A stretch of DNA of 10,000 nt, from NCBI GenBank assembly GCA_020216745.1, contig JAIWNQ010000082.1, positions 1 to 10,000 on the forward strand, written 5' to 3'. The notes below the pieces were generated by a model. That model did not search any database and was not told the origin of the DNA. It saw nothing but the letters and a program-made list of their open reading frames with translations. A program made the position numbers and the translations under genes. Numbering within the stretch: the first letter of the stretch is position 1; every line of letters begins with the position of its first letter. The DNA is from Candidatus Hydrogenedens sp. GTDB lineage: Bacteria; Hydrogenedentota; Hydrogenedentia; Hydrogenedentales; Hydrogenedentaceae. This document shows, in pieces, positions 6,705 to 10,000 of this stretch.

Positions 6705-7187
6705 GTGAAAAATACAATTAAAGTCCTAAATGAAATGAGGAATAAAGGTATTATTGTAGATTATGCTATTGGGGGTGGAATAGCCACATTGTTCTATATT
6801 GAGGCTTTTTTAACCTACGATCTTGATATATTTATTATTCCAAAAGGAGAAGATAAAAAAGGAATTATAGATATTTCTGATATGTATGATTTTTTAATAA
6901 AGAAAGGATACAAATGGGAAGGAGAACATATTATTATTGAAGGTATTCCTGTTCAGTTTATTGTCGCTAATGAATTAGAGGAAGAAGCAATAAAAAATGC
7001 AAAAGAAATAAAATTTGAGAATATCCCCACGAAAGTATTTTCTCCTGAATACTTAGTAGCAATATTATTAAAAGTAGGTCGTAAAAAAGATAAGGACAGG
7101 GTAGAAAAACTATTAGAACAAAAAAATTTAAATAAGAAAAAATTAAGTATAATTTTAGAGAGGTTTAAAATAGAATGGATAGGATAA
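6705..7187 (+). CDS. Small nucleotidyltransferase-fold protein, toxin-antitoxin-like partner
   Basis: Predicted minimal nucleotidyltransferase-fold protein of 160 aa. The frame is open back to an ATG at 6612, but I choose GTG 6705: AAGGG (6693-6697) sits 7 nt before it, a TATAAT lies inside the upstream extension, and the extension encodes a sequence unlike the rest. The motif GGGIATLFY (23-31), followed by T37-x-D39-L-D41, is the signature Gly-rich loop and Asp-x-Asp metal-binding pair. Next come the stretch EGEHIIIEGIPVQFIVAN and a late segment with SPEYLVAILLKVGRKKDKDRV. The third metal-binding acidic residue of active enzymes is not obvious; the place I would expect it reads VQF. From memory, this matches a widespread uncharacterised family related to AbiEii/DUF6036-type proteins and often paired with a small basic ORF. 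Such an ORF overlaps its 3' end here by 13 bp. Lys- and Ile-rich composition differs from the neighbouring enzymes. Confidence 0.7.
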   Translation: MKNTIKVLNEMRNKGIIVDYAIGGGIATLFYIEAFLTYDLDIFIIPKGEDKKGIIDISDMYDFLIKKGYKWEGEHIIIEGIPVQFIVANELEEEAIKNAKEIKFENIPTKVFSPEYLVAILLKVGRKKDKDRVEKLLEQKNLNKKKLSIILERFKIEWIG

Positions 7188-7390
7188 ACATATCAAATAA
7201 AAAAAGCAATATAAAAATTATTAGAAAAGGGAAAGAAATTACAAGAAATAAAATTTTTAAAGAAAAGGAAAGATATCATAAGGAACAGGCAAAACTTCCT
7301 TTTGAGGAAAAGATTAAGATTCTTGTTAAACTTCAGAAGATTGCCGAAGGTATTACAGGAAAAAAAGGATTGGTCTGGAAAATCAAATAG
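7175..7390 (+). CDS. Small basic protein paired with the nucleotidyltransferase-fold protein
   Basis: A 71-aa, Lys-rich protein with no signal peptide or membrane segment. Its ATG overlaps the end of the preceding gene by 13 bp, and GAGAGG at 7158-7163 is a candidate Shine-Dalgarno with an 11-nt spacer, so translational coupling is likely. Residues 1-30 are rich in Lys, Asn and Ile and probably disordered. Residues 31-60 (KERYHKEQAK, then LPFEEKIKILVKLQKIAEGI) form a predicted amphipathic helix. The LPFEEKI-LV-LQ pattern is one I recall from short proteins encoded beside nucleotidyltransferase genes, which supports a real gene rather than a chance ORF. It could be an antitoxin-like or regulatory partner. 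No DNA-binding motif is evident, and the function is unknown. Confidence 0.65.
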   Translation: MDRINISNKKSNIKIIRKGKEITRNKIFKEKERYHKEQAKLPFEEKIKILVKLQKIAEGITGKKGLVWKIK

Positions 7391-7398
7391 AATGTTAG

Positions 7399-7587
7399 TC
7401 AAAAGTCTGTTATCGAAATATCACTTACTCCAATTTTATACAGTCTATCCCTACTGCATATCCTGATGACTTTTTGTTTTCCCAATAATTCAAAAAATTC
7501 AATAACATTTTGTATCGTCAACACTTTTGCATTAAATTGAATGGATTTACAAATTACATCCTTTTCATTATATCTGTCCCATTCCAT
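7399..7587 (-). CDS. Doubtful short ORF, possibly a gene remnant
   Basis: The reverse frame is open for about 80 codons. I place the start at ATG 7587-7585 (62 aa; MEWDRYNEKDVICKSIQF...), because the first possible start upstream is a TTG at 7644 with no ribosome site. Even the ATG has only a weak purine-rich GTGAGAAAG before it. The C-terminal part (FFELLGKQKVIRICSRDRLY) looks protein-like, with alternating hydrophobic and charged residues, but I recognise no family. It is convergent with the small basic-protein gene. It may be a real small gene, the 3' remnant of a decayed gene, or chance. Confidence 0.25.
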   Translation of the reverse strand: MEWDRYNEKDVICKSIQFNAKVLTIQNVIEFFELLGKQKVIRICSRDRLYKIGVSDISITDF

Positions 7588-7762
7588 CACTTTCTCACGG
7601 TTTAGAAAACCAGATGTTTCACATGAGAATAGCAATGGGAGCAACGCTTATATAAAGAGAAGAAAAGTGAGGCGTTAAATACCCATATAAATATACTCAC
7701 AGGCAAGATAGTCCTTGGTTATATTATTTTCATTCATTCCTATTATTAGTGACTAAATTCTA
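7588..7762. other. Intergenic DNA between the nucleotidyltransferase pair and the GH95-like gene
   Basis: Together with the doubtful ORF to its left, this forms a gap of about 410 bp between well-supported genes. I see no tRNA, no clear intrinsic terminator and no long inverted repeat. A 5-bp match AACGC...GCGTT around 7643-7677 is too weak to call. Confidence 0.5.
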
Positions 7763-7771
7763 TGCTACAAT
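7763..7771 (+). promoter_or_regulatory. Extended -10 promoter of the DUF5703/GH95-like gene
   Basis: TG at 7763-7764, one base, then TACAAT at 7766-7771 make a near-consensus extended -10. The -35 is weak (TTATTA at 7743-7748, 17-nt spacer), as at the promoter of the EGEG surface-protein gene. Transcription would start near 7778, about 25 nt before the ATG at 7803. Confidence 0.5.
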
Positions 7772-7790
7772 AGTAAAAATTAAATCATTT

Positions 7791-7796
7791 AGGAGG
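7791..7796 (+). promoter_or_regulatory. Strong ribosome binding site
   Basis: A full AGGAGG Shine-Dalgarno lies 6 nt before the ATG at 7803. It is the best ribosome site in the window. It fixes the start codon and suggests efficient translation of the secreted enzyme. Confidence 0.85.
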
Positions 7797-7802
7797 TTAG
7801 GT

Positions 7803-10000
7803 ATGGAAAGATTGCTTTCGTTAACTTTTTTATTAGTTTGCATTTCTCTATTCTGTCAGGCACAGCCCGCAAATTATCCTGACTGCTATGATGAAGTTTG
7901 GGATACACCAGGTAGGAATTCATCTGATTCAATGCCTATTGGTAATGGAGACATTGGAGCAAATGTATGGACAGAAGAAAATGGTGATATTGTGGCACTT
8001 ATCAGTAAAACCGATTCATGGGACGACAATGGACAGCTATTAAAATTAGCACGAGTTCGCTTCCAGATTACACCAACTTTGACAGGGGTAAATTCCAATT
8101 TTTCTCAGCGATTACATTTGCAAGATGGAACCATCGAAATACAAGGCAACCAAGGAAAAACAAAGGCCATATTCCGTATAGATGCAAATATGCCCACCGC
8201 AGTATTAAATGTGGAAAGTGCAGAAAATGTAGATTTAAAAGTAATACTGGAAGTCTGGCGTACCCAAACAAGGAATTATACTGAAGATGAAGTAAATCAG
8301 AGTAGTCTTATTCAAAAAACTGAAGAAGGGATAGTGTATCCCGATATAGTTTTAGATAACCCACCTTTTAGTGGCTTAGTTGTATACCATCAGAATAATC
8401 ATTCTATATGGGGTTATTCTATGGATTTACAGGGCTTCGGTGAATACAAAAATAATTTTAAAGACCCTCTTCTAAATCGAATTTTTGGCTGTAGCATCTG
8501 GTCAAACGATTTGAAAAAAATGGACAAATTCACTCTTCAAGGGAAAGGACAAAAAAAGTACACTGTGTATATATTAGGCAAGACAATGCATCCTACAACC
8601 CCTGAAGAATGGTTAGGTGCTGTAGTAAGAGAAAGGGAAAAGGTATTAACAATTGCGGAGAATAAAGCCTTCGAACAACATAAAGATTGGTGGCGAAATT
8701 TCTGGCAGAGAAGTTGGATTGTCGCAAGCGGTGATAAGGATGCGGAGTGGATAAGTAAGGTATATGCTCTACAACGGTGGATTACTGCCTGCGGTAGTCG
8801 TGGGGCATTCCCTGTCAAATTTAATGGTTCCATCTTTACAGTAGAATGGCGCGAAGGCGACGAACTTAAATCCGACCCAGATTATCGTCGCTGGGGAGGT
8901 GGTTATTGGTGGCAAAACACACGATTACCCTACTGGCCTCTTTTATCTTCAGGTGATTTTGATTTAATGAAACCCATGTTCGATCTTTACATGAGTGTAA
9001 TGGACATTAGCAAATTACGGAGCAAAGTTTACTGGAATTGTGAAGGAATTTACATGCCTGAAACGATATATTTCTGGGGTTTACTCCGCAATCGCGATTA
9101 TGGCTTTGACCGAACAGGTTTGAAAGTAGGTGAAATAACGAACCCATACATACGCTGGATTTGGGCAAGTGGTCTGGAACTGACACTGATAATGTTAGAT
9201 TACTATAACTTTACACATGACGAAACCTTTCTTAAAGAAACGCTTCTCCCTTATGCAAGAGAAATTATCCGTTTTTTTGAAACGCGGTTTTCAAAAGATA
9301 AGAACGGAATGTTAGTTATTCACCCTGCACAGGCGGTCGAAACATATCAAGAAGGGGTAACTGACGACACCCCTACTGTTTCTGGTTTACATGCAGTTTT
9401 ACCTCGACTCATCGCTTTAAACAATCCTCTCATATCACCTGAGGAAAAAACACGCTGGGAACAATTATTAAACTCTATTGTTCCTGTTCCTGTAAAAGAC
9501 AAAAATATCCTACCTGCACGGGTATTTAATCCCAAACGAAGTAATGTGGAAAATCCAGAATTATACGCGGTATTCCCATATCGAATTTTCGCTGTCGACA
9601 AACCCAATATAGACATAGCCATTAATAGTTTCCAAAAACGGCATGCAAAAGACTATCATGGTTGGCAACAGGATGCTATCCAATCAGCTTTCTTAGGGTT
9701 AACAGATGAAACTAAAGAGATGTTGATTACTAACGCTCGTCGCAAACATGAAGGTTCCCGTTTTCCAGCATTTTGGGGACCAAACTACGATTGGATACCA
9801 GACCAATGCCACGGCGGTAATTTAATGAGCACATTCCAATTTATGCTTTTACAATGGGACGGAGAAAAAATATATTTGTTCCCAGCATGGGACAAACATT
9901 GGAATGTAGATTTTAAACTTTTTGCACCTAATAAGACGCAGGTTCGATGTGTAATGAAAAATAACGCAATAGAGGCCTTGGAAATATCACCAGAAACCAA
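7803..10000 (+). CDS. Secreted DUF5703 / GH95-like (alpha/alpha)6-barrel glycan-active protein, 3' end cut by the window
   Basis: Open to the window edge: 732 codons visible, no stop. A consensus AGGAGG fixes the start. Residues 1-21 (MERLLSLTFLLVCISLFCQA) are a signal peptide; the Cys context is not a good lipobox. The N-terminal domain opens with SSDSMPIGNGDIGANVWTEENGD and continues ISKTDSWDDNGQLLKLARV, the hallmark of DUF5703 N-terminal domains, related to the beta-sandwich of GH95 (alpha-fucosidase/galactosidase) and GH65 enzymes. The helical barrel covers about residues 290-660, with FNGSIFTVEW (N341), RRWGGGYWWQNTRLPYWP, EGIYMPETIYFWG (E414, E420), HGWQQDAIQ (619-627; D624) and CHGGN (669-673). 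After that, QWDGEKIYLFPAW resembles the family's closing beta domain. Likely an exported glycosidase acting by inversion, but substrate and catalytic residues are unproven. The gene has its own promoter and no tight operon partner upstream. Confidence 0.85.
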   Translation, partial: MERLLSLTFLLVCISLFCQAQPANYPDCYDEVWDTPGRNSSDSMPIGNGDIGANVWTEENGDIVALISKTDSWDDNGQLLKLARVRFQITPTLTGVNSNFSQRLHLQDGTIEIQGNQGKTKAIFRIDANMPTAVLNVESAENVDLKVILEVWRTQTRNYTEDEVNQSSLIQKTEEGIVYPDIVLDNPPFSGLVVYHQNNHSIWGYSMDLQGFGEYKNNFKDPLLNRIFGCSIWSNDLKKMDKFTLQGKGQKKYTVYILGKTMHPTTPEEWLGAVVREREKVLTIAENKAFEQHKDWWRNFWQRSWIVASGDKDAEWISKVYALQRWITACGSRGAFPVKFNGSIFTVEWREGDELKSDPDYRRWGGGYWWQNTRLPYWPLLSSGDFDLMKPMFDLYMSVMDISKLRSKVYWNCEGIYMPETIYFWGLLRNRDYGFDRTGLKVGEITNPYIRWIWASGLELTLIMLDYYNFTHDETFLKETLLPYAREIIRFFETRFSKDKNGMLVIHPAQAVETYQEGVTDDTPTVSGLHAVLPRLIALNNPLISPEEKTRWEQLLNSIVPVPVKDKNILPARVFNPKRSNVENPELYAVFPYRIFAVDKPNIDIAINSFQKRHAKDYHGWQQDAIQSAFLGLTDETKEMLITNARRKHEGSRFPAFWGPNYDWIPDQCHGGNLMSTFQFMLLQWDGEKIYLFPAWDKHWNVDFKLFAPNKTQVRCVMKNNAIEALEISPET

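Noticed and set aside
7588..7644. TTG 7644 as the start of the short reverse ORF
   Set aside because: No Shine-Dalgarno precedes it, and it lies only two codons after a stop in the same frame, as expected of chance.
7803..7865. Lipoprotein signal in the GH95-like protein
   Set aside because: The Cys in SLFCQA is preceded by Phe, which does not fit the usual small-residue lipobox. A type I signal peptide cut near CQA is more likely.
8018..8284. Forward open frame of 88 codons
   Set aside because: It lies inside the well-supported GH95-like gene in another frame and has no ribosome site or family features.

Overview
This AT-rich window reads as a chromosomal fragment of an uncultured heterotrophic bacterium with a large secreted, carbohydrate-directed gene set. 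Three large proteins carry N-terminal signal peptides. Two of them look like glycan-active enzymes. The third is a multidomain surface protein with long Glu-Gly (EGEG) repeat tracts and a Cys-rich C-terminal membrane anchor. From memory, this repeat style together with DUF5703-type proteins recalls Candidatus Hydrogenedentota or the wider Planctomycetes-Verrucomicrobia-Lentisphaerae group. That placement is an inference; no rRNA or other marker gene is present.

Layout. 1-354: non-coding, AT-rich, ending in an extended -10 promoter. 370-2841 (+): surface protein with GLUG-like repeats, a PASTA-like domain, EGEG tract 1, a Cys-containing domain with two EF-hand/dockerin-type loops, EGEG tract 2, then a GCGCGG motif, a membrane helix and a basic tail. 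2927-3002 (-): tRNA-Gln(CTG) with an encoded CCA end. 3167-5644 (+): secreted TIM-barrel glycoside-hydrolase-like protein. 5657-6583 (+): BASS-family sodium/organic-anion symporter, 12 bp downstream and probably in the same operon. 6705-7187 and 7175-7390 (+): overlapping pair of a small nucleotidyltransferase-fold protein and a small basic protein. 7391-7802: mostly non-coding, with one doubtful short reverse-strand ORF and the promoter of the next gene. 7803 to the window end (+): secreted DUF5703 / GH95-like (alpha/alpha)6-barrel protein, cut by the window edge.

How the genes may work together. The barrel enzyme and the BASS transporter look like a 'cleave outside, import an acidic product' pair. 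The DUF5703/GH95-like enzyme has its own promoter and Shine-Dalgarno sequence, and may act on related glycans. The EGEG protein is probably displayed on the cell surface. The nucleotidyltransferase pair has toxin-antitoxin-like organisation but no demonstrated function. I see no CRISPR array, insertion sequence or phage gene. The least-described items are the EGEG surface protein with its anchor and the nucleotidyltransferase/small-basic-protein pair.
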